Source of the DNA: Mesorhizobium sp. WSM4313
Lineage (GTDB): Bacteria > Pseudomonadota > Alphaproteobacteria > Rhizobiales > Rhizobiaceae
Direction of reading: 5' to 3'
Assembly (NCBI RefSeq): GCF_002294725.1
Contig: NZ_NSFT01000005.1
Location: 248,001 to 312,000 of the forward strand
DNA length: 64,000 bases
Shown in pieces: positions 25,475 through 33,376 of the stretch; position 1 is the first letter of the stretch; each line of letters starts with the position of its first letter. Both the position numbers and the translations under genes were made by a program. The notes under the pieces are model-generated. The model did not search any database. It had not been told where the DNA came from and saw only the letters and a program-made list of their open reading frames with translations.

Positions 25475-26859
25475 TGACCGCACTCGCCAAGAACGACACC
25501 GCGCCGCTGGTCGATGTCCCGACCGTGCCGAGTTTTCGCGAGGCGACGCGGCTGTGGGCCAAGATCGGGCTGCTGTCCTTCGGCGGGCCGGCCGGGCAGA
25601 TCGCGCTGATGCACAAGGAACTGGTCGAGGAGCGCCGCTGGATCGGCGAGGAGCGGTTCCTGCACGCGCTCAACTACTGCATGCTCCTGCCCGGGCCCGA
25701 GGCGCAGCAGCTTGCCGTCTATATCGGCTGGCTGCTGCATCGGACGGCAGGCGGTCTCATCGCCGGCAGCCTGTTCGTGCTGCCGGGCGCGCTGGTCATG
25801 CTGGGCTTGAGCAGCTTCTACATGCTCTACAACGATGCACCGGTCGTCGAGGCGCTGTTCTTCGGCGTCAAGGCGGCGGTGCTTGCCGTCGTCGTCGAAG
25901 CCGTGATCCGCATCGGCAAGCGGGCGCTGAAGAACCGGGCCATGATCGTGATCGCGGTGGCGGCCTTCCTCGCCATCTACGTCGCCAGAATGCCGTTCCC
26001 GCTGATCGTGCTTGCGGCAGGCCTCATCGGCTGGATCGGCAATCGATTTGCGCCACGGCTGTTTTCCGGCTCGGCACACGGCAAGGGCAGCGTCGCCAAC
26101 ATCAAAGGCGTGGTCGACCTGATGTTCGAGCGCGGTGAGCTCGGCCACACCGTGCCGACCAGATGGCATGCGGCCCGCACCATCGCCATCTGGCTGCCGC
26201 TCTGGCTGGGGCCTGTAGCACTGGTCGCCTTGCTGGCGGGGCCGGGCAGCGTGTGGGCGCAGATCGGCGGTTTCTTCAGCCTGATGGCCGTGGTCACATT
26301 CGGCGGCGCCTATGCGGTTCTCGCCTATGTGGCACAGGCGGCGGTGACCTCGTTCGGCTGGCTTTCGCCTGGACAGATGGTCGACGGGCTGGGGCTTGCC
26401 GAAACGACGCCCGGGCCGCTGATCCTGGTGCTGCAATTCGTCGGCTTCGCCGCCGCCTATCGCCATGCCGGTGCAATCAATCCTTTGCTTGCCGGATCTC
26501 TCGGGTCGGCGCTGACGCTCTGGGCCACTTTCGTCCCGTGCTTCTTCTGGATATTTTTGGGCGCGCCCTACATCGAGCAGCTCAGGCAGAACAAGGCGCT
26601 GGCAGCGGCGCTGGGCGCGATCACAGCGGCAGTCGTCGGCGTGATCATGAACCTTGCATTGTGGTTCGCGCTGCATGTCGTCTTCGGCAAGGTCGCAAGC
26701 GTCGGCTGGGGTGTGGAGGTGCCGGTCCTGTCCTCGCTCGACTGGCGCGCCGCGCTTCTGTCGGCGGCGGCGATGGTCGCCATGTTCAGGCTGAAACTCG
26801 GCATGCTGCCGACGCTGGCGGGATCGGCTCTGGCGGGGCTTGCGCTGCAGGCGCTGTAG
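25474..26859 (+). CDS. chrA: Chromate transporter ChrA
   Basis: A 461-residue membrane protein of the CHR family, with two homologous halves of about six helices each. The first half shows KIGLLSFGGPAGQIALMHKELVEERRWI and YCMLLPGPEAQQL. The second shows FFSLMAVVTFGGAYAVLAYVAQ and GLAETTPGPLILVLQFVGF. Such proteins export chromate, probably with protons. GGCAGGAGGCAAGGC precedes the ATG. It forms an operon with the rhodanese-ChrB gene. Confidence 0.9.
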   Translation: MTALAKNDTAPLVDVPTVPSFREATRLWAKIGLLSFGGPAGQIALMHKELVEERRWIGEERFLHALNYCMLLPGPEAQQLAVYIGWLLHRTAGGLIAGSLFVLPGALVMLGLSSFYMLYNDAPVVEALFFGVKAAVLAVVVEAVIRIGKRALKNRAMIVIAVAAFLAIYVARMPFPLIVLAAGLIGWIGNRFAPRLFSGSAHGKGSVANIKGVVDLMFERGELGHTVPTRWHAARTIAIWLPLWLGPVALVALLAGPGSVWAQIGGFFSLMAVVTFGGAYAVLAYVAQAAVTSFGWLSPGQMVDGLGLAETTPGPLILVLQFVGFAAAYRHAGAINPLLAGSLGSALTLWATFVPCFFWIFLGAPYIEQLRQNKALAAALGAITAAVVGVIMNLALWFALHVVFGKVASVGWGVEVPVLSSLDWRAALLSAAAMVAMFRLKLGMLPTLAGSALAGLALQAL

Positions 26860-26910
26860 GCCCGCACGCCGTTCGATCAAGTTGGCGTTAACGAAAAAGC
26901 CGACCGGCCG

Positions 26911-26937
26911 GGAATAAACCGCCCGGTCTGCGGGTCT
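26911..26937 (+). promoter_or_regulatory. Candidate ECF-type autoregulated promoter
   Basis: GGAATAAA at 26911-26918 is followed after 17 nt (counted from GGAATA) by GTCTCC at 26934. This is the two-block layout expected for a promoter recognised by an ECF sigma factor, and it lies upstream of the ECF sigma gene. The motif match is by eye. Confidence 0.35.
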
Positions 26938-26975
26938 CCAGAGCATGCGCCATTTGTGCGCAACAGCAGGAGACC
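26933..26975 (+). other. Stem-loop in the leader of the sigma-factor region
   Basis: GGTCTCC (26933-26939) pairs with GGAGACC (26969-26975), with an inner TGCGC / GCGCA stem. The right arm contains the ribosome-binding site of the small frame at 26980, so folding could affect its translation. Confidence 0.4.
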
Positions 26976-26979
26976 GACC

Positions 26980-27102
26980 ATGAAGCGGCGCGAAGACGAA
27001 TACGCATGTGAACAAGGCGAAGGCGTCAGCCGCCGGCGTCCTATGGAGCGGATGAGCCGGGCGCATCCGGTCCGGGCGATACCGCCTCGCCGCCGGCCGT
27101 GA
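26980..27102 (+). CDS. Possible small Arg-rich leader peptide, 40 aa
   Basis: A short frame starting MKRREDEYACEQG with 12 Arg in 40 residues. It is supported by AGGAGACCGACC before the ATG and by its position between the candidate ECF promoter and the sigma gene. No family is recognised. About 220 nt without a supported gene follow before the sigma gene. It could be a leader peptide or a chance frame. Confidence 0.35.
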   Translation: MKRREDEYACEQGEGVSRRRPMERMSRAHPVRAIPPRRRP

Positions 27103-27322
27103 TCCATGCCGATCGCAACCATCGAGATCCACGACCATGACGGCGACCGCCCCTTTGCAGCCAGCGATGCGCCGTCCTCTTCCGAGGTTGCTTCCGAGAC
27201 ACTTGACTCCGGTGACACCAATGCCTTCTCCTCCCTCGAAGCAGGCGCCATCGCCTGCGGTCGCGATCTTCGCCCGCACGAGCAGGGACAGATCGTCGCC
27301 TCCCGCTGAGGGCGGCAAACCC

Positions 27323-27892
27323 ATGGCGGGAGCGCCCGACGGCGGAACGGTGTTGAGCGAAAAGATGCTGGCAGCGCGTTTTGCCGAAGTGGTGCTGCCG
27401 CATCTTGGCGATGCGCTGTCGCTTGCCCGCTGGCTGACCGGCAATCAAGCCGATGCCGAGGATGTGGTGCAGGAGGCCTGCCTCAAGGCGCATGCGGGCA
27501 TTGCAGGGTTCGCTGGGGGAAACCCCCGCGCGTGGCTGCTCACCATCGTGCGCAACGCTTCCTACACATGGATGGCGCGCAACCGCCCGCGCAGCGTGGT
27601 CGCCGTCGGCGACCTCGGCGATCTCGACGACGTGTCGCCGCCGCCCGACACTGACACCGACAGCCCGGAGGCGGCGCTGATCGCCAAGGCCAATTCGGCG
27701 GCGGTGGAAGCGGCGATCGCCAGGCTGCCGCAAGCCTTCCGCGAAACACTTGTGCTGCGCGACATCAACGGTCTCAGCTACCGCGAGATCGCCGCCATGC
27801 TCGGAGTGCCGCAAGGCACGGTGATGTCGCGGCTGGCGAGAGCCCGCGGCCTCTTGATGACGGAACTTGGAGGGCGACATGAGCCCGCATGA
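27323..27892 (+). CDS. RNA polymerase ECF-type sigma factor
   Basis: A 189-residue sigma-70 family factor. Region 2 (about residues 18-90) shows LARWLTGNQADAEDVVQEACLKAH and WLLTIVRNASY. An acidic linker follows (DDVSPPPDTDTDSPE), then region 4 (about 125-180) with LPQAFRETLVLRDINGLSYREIAAMLGVPQGTVMSRLARAR. I chose ATG 27323 because GAGGGCGG precedes it; the frame stays open further upstream without sigma features. The downstream anti-sigma gene overlaps its end by 14 nt. Confidence 0.88.
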   Translation: MAGAPDGGTVLSEKMLAARFAEVVLPHLGDALSLARWLTGNQADAEDVVQEACLKAHAGIAGFAGGNPRAWLLTIVRNASYTWMARNRPRSVVAVGDLGDLDDVSPPPDTDTDSPEAALIAKANSAAVEAAIARLPQAFRETLVLRDINGLSYREIAAMLGVPQGTVMSRLARARGLLMTELGGRHEPA

Positions 27893-28793
27893 AAATCGCC
27901 CGCGTGAGGACGGATTGCCGCAAGACTCGCAGGATATGAAGCTGATGATCCACGCCCTTGTCGATGGCGAGCTCGATGCCGCGGCCGCTTTGGCGGTCGA
28001 GCGGCGCATGGCCGCCGATCCGGCGCTGGCCGCCGAACATGCACGCCTCGTGGCGCTGCGCGGCGTTGTCGCCAATGTGCCGCGCCAGGCGGTCCGCGAC
28101 GATTTTCTGGCCCGCATTGCGGCCATCGCCGAGGTGAGTGGGGCCGACGAAGCCGTCCAATCTACAGCCGTGAAGGCGCAGTCACAGCCGCAACAGCAGC
28201 AAGGCAATGTCGTCGAGATGCGGCCGCGCGCGGCACGCTGGTTCGACTCCTTCGACTGGCGCCAGATGGCGGCCTCGATCGTGCTGACGGCGTTTCTGGC
28301 CAGCGGCGCGACGCAGTGGCTGGCGACGGCGGACAATGGGTCCGACAGCTTTGCCGTGGCCGTCGCCAACGGCCATCGCCGCAGCCTGCTCGCGGCGACC
28401 CCGGTCGACATCGTCTCGTCCGACCGCCACACGGTGAAGCCATGGCTCGACGGCCGCATCGGCGTCTCGCCGCCGGCGCCCGACATGGCCAAGGATGGTT
28501 ACGCCCTGCTTGGCGGACGCGTCGAGGTGATCGGCGACAGGCCGATGCCGGCTCTGGTCTATCGTCACCACGAGCATCTGATCACGCTGGTGGCCGAACC
28601 CCGGCAGAACGACGCCAAATCCGTGCCGGTGGCGGACGATCTGTCGGCAGGTGGCTTCCTGCTGGTCCACTGGACCGACGATGCCTTCTCCTACTGGGCG
28701 ATCTCGGATGCCGAACGCCCGGCGCTGGACGATTTCGTCGCCCGCTTCCGGGCGGCGATCATCGCCAATCCGGCGGCCGGTAGCCCGGGTTAG
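27879..28793 (+). CDS. Anti-sigma factor (membrane-anchored)
   Basis: A 304-residue protein. The N-terminal part (about residues 18-85, DMKLMIHALVDGELDAAAALAVERRM) is the sigma-binding domain of ECF anti-sigma factors, without the His-Cys-Cys zinc motif. One membrane segment lies at about 125-145 (MAASIVLTAFLASGATQWLA), and the C-terminal 150 residues are periplasmic. It is translationally coupled to the sigma gene, with GGAGGGC as its site inside the sigma coding region. It should hold the sigma factor until an envelope signal releases it. Confidence 0.85.
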   Translation: MSPHENRPREDGLPQDSQDMKLMIHALVDGELDAAAALAVERRMAADPALAAEHARLVALRGVVANVPRQAVRDDFLARIAAIAEVSGADEAVQSTAVKAQSQPQQQQGNVVEMRPRAARWFDSFDWRQMAASIVLTAFLASGATQWLATADNGSDSFAVAVANGHRRSLLAATPVDIVSSDRHTVKPWLDGRIGVSPPAPDMAKDGYALLGGRVEVIGDRPMPALVYRHHEHLITLVAEPRQNDAKSVPVADDLSAGGFLLVHWTDDAFSYWAISDAERPALDDFVARFRAAIIANPAAGSPG

Positions 28794-28939
28794 TGAACAA
28801 AACTTCTTTCGCCGCTATTTTTTTGAGGCCGATAACCCGTTTGGCGGGATGAGCGAAGGCAGATGCCTGTCCGTGCGAGATAATCGCGCCAAAGCACTTG
28901 CCCAGTTGCGCCGGCCCTTTGGCGCGCACGTAGATAAAT

Positions 28940-28953
28940 CAAAGTCGACTTTG
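28940..28953. promoter_or_regulatory. 14-bp perfect palindrome before the cyclase-FHA gene
   Basis: CAAAGTCGACTTTG is a perfect palindrome 40 nt upstream of the cyclase-FHA start, with a TATGTTAT stretch just after it that could serve as a -10 element. The position suits an operator. Confidence 0.4.
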
Positions 28954-28993
28954 GTATGTTATACACGCTGCATTCTCGGGCGGATACGAGTCG

Positions 28994-29884
28994 ATGGATC
29001 AGGAAAGACTTTTAGCCGCGGTCCTCTTGGCTGATGTCGTGGGCAGCACGCCGCTCTATGAGCGCATCGGCGACGATGCCGCTTTGCGGCAGGTCTCGGA
29101 TTGCCTCGACGCGATACGCGAGATCGTCGCCCAACACGGCGGCGACTTCATTTACTCGAAGGGTGATGATGTGCTCAGCCTGTTCGAGAGCTCGGAGGCG
29201 GCGCTGATGGCGGTCTGCCAAATCAGCCATCAACTGTCGAAAAAGCCCTTGATCGCCCGGATCGGATTGCATTTCGGGGCGGTCATTCGCGCGCGGGACG
29301 CGGTATTCGGCGACGTTGTCAATGTCACCGCAAGGTTGTCCGCCACGGCCAACCCCGGGGAGGTCCTGATCAGCCAGAACTTCTTCGAAGCCCTTTCCGC
29401 GGGCAGCCGCAGTACCTTGCGGCTCCTCGACAAGATGGCCTTCAAGGGCAAGCAAGAACTCTTCGATGTCTATACGCTGCGAAGCGACAATGAGGCCCTC
29501 AGCACGCACATCGCCAACCGAGGTACCTTTGTCGATAGGCGCTCTGCCCCGCCGCCGCAGGTCAATCTGATCATCCATTATGGAGATCAGTCGCGATCCT
29601 GCCGAAACAACGAACTGGTGACGATCGGCCGATCTCCGGAATGCGATATCGTCGTCCAGCGGCCCTGGGTTTCAAGGCACCACGCGACTTTCACCATTTC
29701 GAATGGTAAAGCGCGCCTTGTCGAGCGAAGCTCGTCGGGCACATTTGTGTCGATGGGACCCGGCCATGAAGTGTTCATACGCCGCGAAGATATTCTTCTC
29801 TTCGGCTCCGGCGTCATCTCGCCCGGACGCAGATCGTCCCTCGGCGACGCCCAGATCCTTCACTACGAAATTATCTCAGGCTGA
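28994..29884 (+). CDS. Class III nucleotidyl cyclase fused to FHA domain
   Basis: A 296-residue cytoplasmic protein. Residues about 5-165 form a cyclase homology domain: metal-binding Asp in LLADVVGST, second Asp in SKGDDVLSLF, and the FGDVVNVTARLS stretch carrying the transition-state Asn and Arg. Residues about 190-290 form a forkhead-associated domain with IGRSPECDIVV and VSRHHATF, the phosphothreonine-binding loop. The catalytic residues look complete, so cAMP (or cGMP) synthesis is plausible, coupled to recognition of a phosphorylated partner. The ATG at 28994 lacks a strong ribosome-binding site. No dedicated kinase gene is adjacent. Confidence 0.85.
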   Translation: MDQERLLAAVLLADVVGSTPLYERIGDDAALRQVSDCLDAIREIVAQHGGDFIYSKGDDVLSLFESSEAALMAVCQISHQLSKKPLIARIGLHFGAVIRARDAVFGDVVNVTARLSATANPGEVLISQNFFEALSAGSRSTLRLLDKMAFKGKQELFDVYTLRSDNEALSTHIANRGTFVDRRSAPPPQVNLIIHYGDQSRSCRNNELVTIGRSPECDIVVQRPWVSRHHATFTISNGKARLVERSSSGTFVSMGPGHEVFIRREDILLFGSGVISPGRRSSLGDAQILHYEIISG

Positions 29885-30017
29885 CCCGGCCGGCGCCGAC
29901 AGGTTCTAGCTTCCTGAAGGCAGATTTCTCGGTTGCGACCCGGATATGCCGCTTCGCGTCGGTCTATCGGATGACGGATTGGAGTAGCTGGAGGGAGCTG
30001 CAGGGAAACCACGCTCC

Positions 30018-31412
30018 ATGACATCAGCCAATATTCTGATTTGCGATTTTGTCGGGCTGCGCTTTGGCGCGGACGGCAATCCCGACCACAGCGAGGTCAA
30101 GGCCTATATCGAAGCCAAGGGCGGCGTGTTCCACCAGACAGGCATCGCCAAGGCCGGCGCCCTTGACCCCGACAGGCTGCATTTCTTCTACCTGCCGCAA
30201 TTGAGCACGCGTGACGAATTGCTGGCAGAGGCCGGTGACGGCCGCTACGACGCCGTCATCGCCGCCGCGACCTTCATTCCGGCGGAGACCAGGTTCCGCC
30301 TTGGCGGCGTGCGTATCGGCGCCGGCACCGGCAATATGGGCTCGGCATCCTGGGGCGGAGGCAGCGGGGAAGGCGGCGAAGCGCCGTTGATGAACACGCC
30401 CGGCATCAACAGCCGCGCCACCGCGCAAATGGCCATGAAGGCGCTGCTGAAAGTCAGGCCGAATCTCCCCGTGGATAAGCTCAACATCCTGGTCGCCGGC
30501 GGGCAGTTCGATACCGGAAAAGATCTGCGCCATTATCCGACCGAGAAGCTCGAAGGCAAAAGGCTGGCGGTGATCGGCTATGGCAATATCGGCCGGGAAT
30601 TCGCCAGGCTCGGCCAGGCCTTCGGCATGCGGGTCACCATCCATGCGCGGTTCCGTCACCATAAATGGATCGAGGCGGAAGGCTTCGACTATGCCCAGAC
30701 CATGGAAGACGCCGCGCGCGGCGCCGACGCGCTTTCGGTCCACTTAGGCCTCGGTCCCTTCGATGCCGGCCAGCAGCGATACACCAATGCCGGACTGATC
30801 GGAGATGAAGTCCTCTCCCTCCTCAACCACGGCGCGGTGCTCATCAACTACGATCGCGGCGAGCTGGTCGATGTGGCAGCACTGGAGCGCGCGCTGGCGT
30901 CAGGGCGCGTTTCCCATGCGGCGATCGATGCGGACCTGTTCAAGGACGGCAGCACGCTTTCGGGACCAATGCTGCCCTATCTCAGACTGGTCGAGGCCTA
31001 TGGCCAGCGTCTGGAACTCCTCCCTCACGCCGCGGCCGACACCGACCACCCCTCCCGTGTCGCCGGCGCCAAGCAGGCCGTCGACCAGATCTACGCCGCC
31101 ATCGTCGAGCATCGCGTCCACAATCTGAAAGGATCGCTGCCTCCGGGCTTTCTCGACATGGGAGCGAAAGTGCCGCCCGGCATCGGCGGCATTACATCTC
31201 GGCATTTGGCGGCGCTGGCCGCCGATCAGCCCGTGGCCGCCGACCTCGCGCGGTCGGGCGCACTGATAGCCGCATTCTGGGAACGCCTTCTGGCAGCGCC
31301 CGAGCAGGAAAGACCGGCGCTGATCGCTTCCGGAGGCGAGACATTCGCCGAGGCCGCGAACCACCTCTCCACACTTTTGCGCACGCACCATCTTTCGGGG
31401 CCGTTCAGTTAA
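30018..31412 (+). CDS. D-isomer-specific 2-hydroxyacid dehydrogenase family protein, long form
   Basis: A 464-residue protein. The NAD-binding core is clear: VIGYGNIGREFARLGQAFGM for the Rossmann glycine motif, NYDRGELVD for the catalytic-Arg region, and a following Asp/His region near HAAIDADLF and LLPHAAADT. It is about 130 residues longer than typical family members, with an extra C-terminal region after residue 380 that I do not recognise. The N-terminal part also carries a Gly-rich loop (GTGNMGSASWGGGSGEGG). Substrate unknown. It is a single gene between the cyclase-FHA gene and the tRNA-side accessory genes. Confidence 0.75.
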   Translation: MTSANILICDFVGLRFGADGNPDHSEVKAYIEAKGGVFHQTGIAKAGALDPDRLHFFYLPQLSTRDELLAEAGDGRYDAVIAAATFIPAETRFRLGGVRIGAGTGNMGSASWGGGSGEGGEAPLMNTPGINSRATAQMAMKALLKVRPNLPVDKLNILVAGGQFDTGKDLRHYPTEKLEGKRLAVIGYGNIGREFARLGQAFGMRVTIHARFRHHKWIEAEGFDYAQTMEDAARGADALSVHLGLGPFDAGQQRYTNAGLIGDEVLSLLNHGAVLINYDRGELVDVAALERALASGRVSHAAIDADLFKDGSTLSGPMLPYLRLVEAYGQRLELLPHAAADTDHPSRVAGAKQAVDQIYAAIVEHRVHNLKGSLPPGFLDMGAKVPPGIGGITSRHLAALAADQPVAADLARSGALIAAFWERLLAAPEQERPALIASGGETFAEAANHLSTLLRTHHLSGPFS

Positions 31413-31645
31413 GGTCGCCCTGACGTCCACCCATCGAAACCGATCTAATGCCGCTAGATCCGCACTTGCCGGTATAGTCGATAGCGACGTGTTTTGGGAC
31501 CACCGTTTCGATGAGCTCTATCAATTTGTGGGCGCCGCTCCAGATGCCCCCCGAATCATCCTCAGCCGCCATCGCCCTGTATTAGGCGTATCAAGCCTGA
31601 TCATCCTCGCCGCTTCTTGCCGTCGCCATGCCTGCCTCGGTCGAG

Positions 31646-32599
31646 CTAATGATCGAGCAGCCGATCATCGTCCCGATCATCGTCTTCCGATTTCGGGTGC
31701 TCCTCGATCGGCAGATTCAGCTGTTTCATCGCCGGGATGTGCTCGAGCACCTTCACCACGGTATATTCGATCTTGAGCCCAGTGCCAGTTTGCGTCTGGG
31801 TGACCTTGACTTCGCACACCAGGACATCACCTTTTGAGAATGCAATTTCATTTGCGTCGACGCGACGCTTGAAGTCATCATCGGCAATCATCGCGCTAAT
31901 CTGACTGTTGCCGTCATGCAGGCGCCACTTGTTGTCGTCTTTGAAAGCAAGCGAAACGATTGAGAAGGCCGCCTTTCGTGTGTCGTCGAGCAGAACCGTT
32001 CCCTCGGGTTCCGGTGCGACAAACCAGATTGCTTCCTGTGACGAGATTTCAGCTTGCACCTTTTTCGCCTCGAGAACTTTGAATTTCTGAATTCCTTCCT
32101 TCTTAAGCGGCTCGCTCACCACGCCCTCGAGCGCCTTCCGAACGGCTAGATCCTGGTAGAGGCGGAGCAGCCGCATTGGAACGTCGATCGACTCCCCGTC
32201 GATGGTCAACCGCACGGTGTCGGGGCTTAGCCTTTCGATGCGGTCGGGCTTGCGCCCTTGAAGCCTCCGGATCAGCCACACCAAGCTCGTGCCGACGGAA
32301 CCACCAAGGAAGATCAGGCCGGTCAGGTTTAGGGCGGCGGCAACATCGTCCCCGACGAGAAGCGAACGCGCCTGCTCATAGAAGGATTGGACAACGTCGA
32401 GCACGATCTCAAACGAGCCCGGCGCCGTGGCGACGACATTCACCGAGATCTTCGGCGCATCGGCACCGTTCAGTGTTCGGTTGGCGGCGTCAAAGAGCGA
32501 TCCCACGGCCAGCAGCGCTGGCGCGAGATCGCGCACGTCCATCGTGCCTTCCCGAAGGCCAGTGCCATCATACGCGATAGTGAAACGCGCTTTGCTCAT
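31646..32599 (-). CDS. Unrecognised accessory protein with one membrane segment, 317 aa
   Basis: I do not recognise this with certainty. It begins MSKARFTIAYDGTGL, has an alpha/beta N-terminal region of about 85 residues, and one hydrophobic segment at about 93-112 (LTGLIFLGGSVGTSLVWLIRR). The rest is a soluble region of about 200 residues rich in Lys, Asp and Glu, ending in an acidic tail (Ser-Glu-Asp-Asp-Asp-Arg-Asp-Asp-Asp). GGAAGAG precedes ATG 32599; a TTG three codons earlier is less likely. Base composition is less GC-rich than the core genes around it. It sits with a second unknown gene beside tRNA-Arg(CCU), a common integration point, so acquisition by transfer is likely. Confidence 0.7.
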   Translation of the reverse strand: MSKARFTIAYDGTGLREGTMDVRDLAPALLAVGSLFDAANRTLNGADAPKISVNVVATAPGSFEIVLDVVQSFYEQARSLLVGDDVAAALNLTGLIFLGGSVGTSLVWLIRRLQGRKPDRIERLSPDTVRLTIDGESIDVPMRLLRLYQDLAVRKALEGVVSEPLKKEGIQKFKVLEAKKVQAEISSQEAIWFVAPEPEGTVLLDDTRKAAFSIVSLAFKDDNKWRLHDGNSQISAMIADDDFKRRVDANEIAFSKGDVLVCEVKVTQTQTGTGLKIEYTVVKVLEHIPAMKQLNLPIEEHPKSEDDDRDDDRLLDH

Positions 32600-32735
32600 C
32601 TCTTCCAATTCGCCCCCCCTCGCAAGCAGTTACTCGCCGGCACGACCGTTGACATACAGAGCTTGCGCGTTGCTTGCGGGGGCTGCGGCTCGCGCTGGGT
32701 AGCTTGGCGCTGAAGAGCAGTCAGGCCTCATATAA

Positions 32736-33035
32736 TCAATTCAGACGGCCTTCCCGTTTCCTTTTGTCTCGGTCATTGGCCTCACGCTCAATTCGTTCGG
32801 CCTCAGCGTTTGGGTTGGTATAAGTCGTCGCTGTTACGATCGAGTTCAGCGTTTCTGTGAGCGCCTTGGCCTCTTCGTAGGTTGTGCCTGCCTTCAGGTC
32901 GAAACCCAAAAAGCCGTCGGCCAGTATCGAGAGATCGGGCGACTCATAGAGGCTCAACATTACCCATGGCGAGGATTCGCCGTCCTCCGTGACATATTCC
33001 TTCACAGTGAAAACGTGCCTGGCGCGCTCGGTCAT
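32736..33035 (-). CDS. Unrecognised accessory protein, 99 aa
   Basis: A soluble protein with a beta-rich N-terminal 60 residues (HVFTVKEYVTEDGESSPWVMLSLYE) and a C-terminal highly charged helix (AEAERIEREANDRDKRKREGR). No family is recognised. ATG 33035 is preferred because the open region upstream looks non-coding; an AGGG lies about 9 nt before it. It is on the same strand as the 317-residue gene, 136 nt apart, and about 126 nt from the tRNA. Confidence 0.65.
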   Translation of the reverse strand: MTERARHVFTVKEYVTEDGESSPWVMLSLYESPDLSILADGFLGFDLKAGTTYEEAKALTETLNSIVTATTYTNPNAEAERIEREANDRDKRKREGRLN

Positions 33036-33161
33036 TTGATTTACCCTTATGTCGCATAGACCTGCCGATAGTCGCAGGGAATACTTGGAAATCAACGGAT
33101 TAGATTGCAAGAGGATGCAGCATCCGGAAGTGCATTCCCTCACCCAAGCCTTTGAAAAACT

Positions 33162-33238
33162 TGGTGATCCCGACAGGAATCGAACCTGTGACCTACAGAT
33201 TAGGAATCTGCCGCTCTATCCTACTGAGCTACGGGACC
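33162..33238 (-). tRNA. tRNA-Arg (anticodon CCU)
   Basis: A complete cloverleaf on the minus strand: acceptor GGTCCCG / CGGGATC with discriminator A and encoded CCA, D-arm GCTC...GAGC, anticodon arm GCAGA-TTCCTAA-TCTGT with anticodon CCT, and T-arm ACAGG-TTCGATT-CCTGT. It reads AGG codons. The 3' end faces the two unrecognised genes, consistent with an old integration site. I saw no second copy of its 3' end nearby. Confidence 0.95.
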
Positions 33239-33376
33239 ACGCGGCCCGACACATAAACGCTTCGGGCCGGTTCGCCAAGAGGCATGCTGTCCTCCCCTTG
33301 GGCTGTAACTCATCTCGGCGGGCCGGGCGGGCCAAGCCGTTTTGGCAGGACGCTCGCCGCCTTCGCCTGCGTGCGC

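Noticed and set aside
25399..27444. Very long open frame on the minus strand opposite chrA
   Set aside because: It is rich in Arg, Gln, His and Asp with no domain and lies across well-recognised plus-strand genes; it is a high-GC shadow frame.
31489..31776. 95-codon plus-strand frame between the hydroxyacid dehydrogenase and the accessory gene
   Set aside because: No coding features or ribosome site, and its end overlaps the opposite-strand gene.
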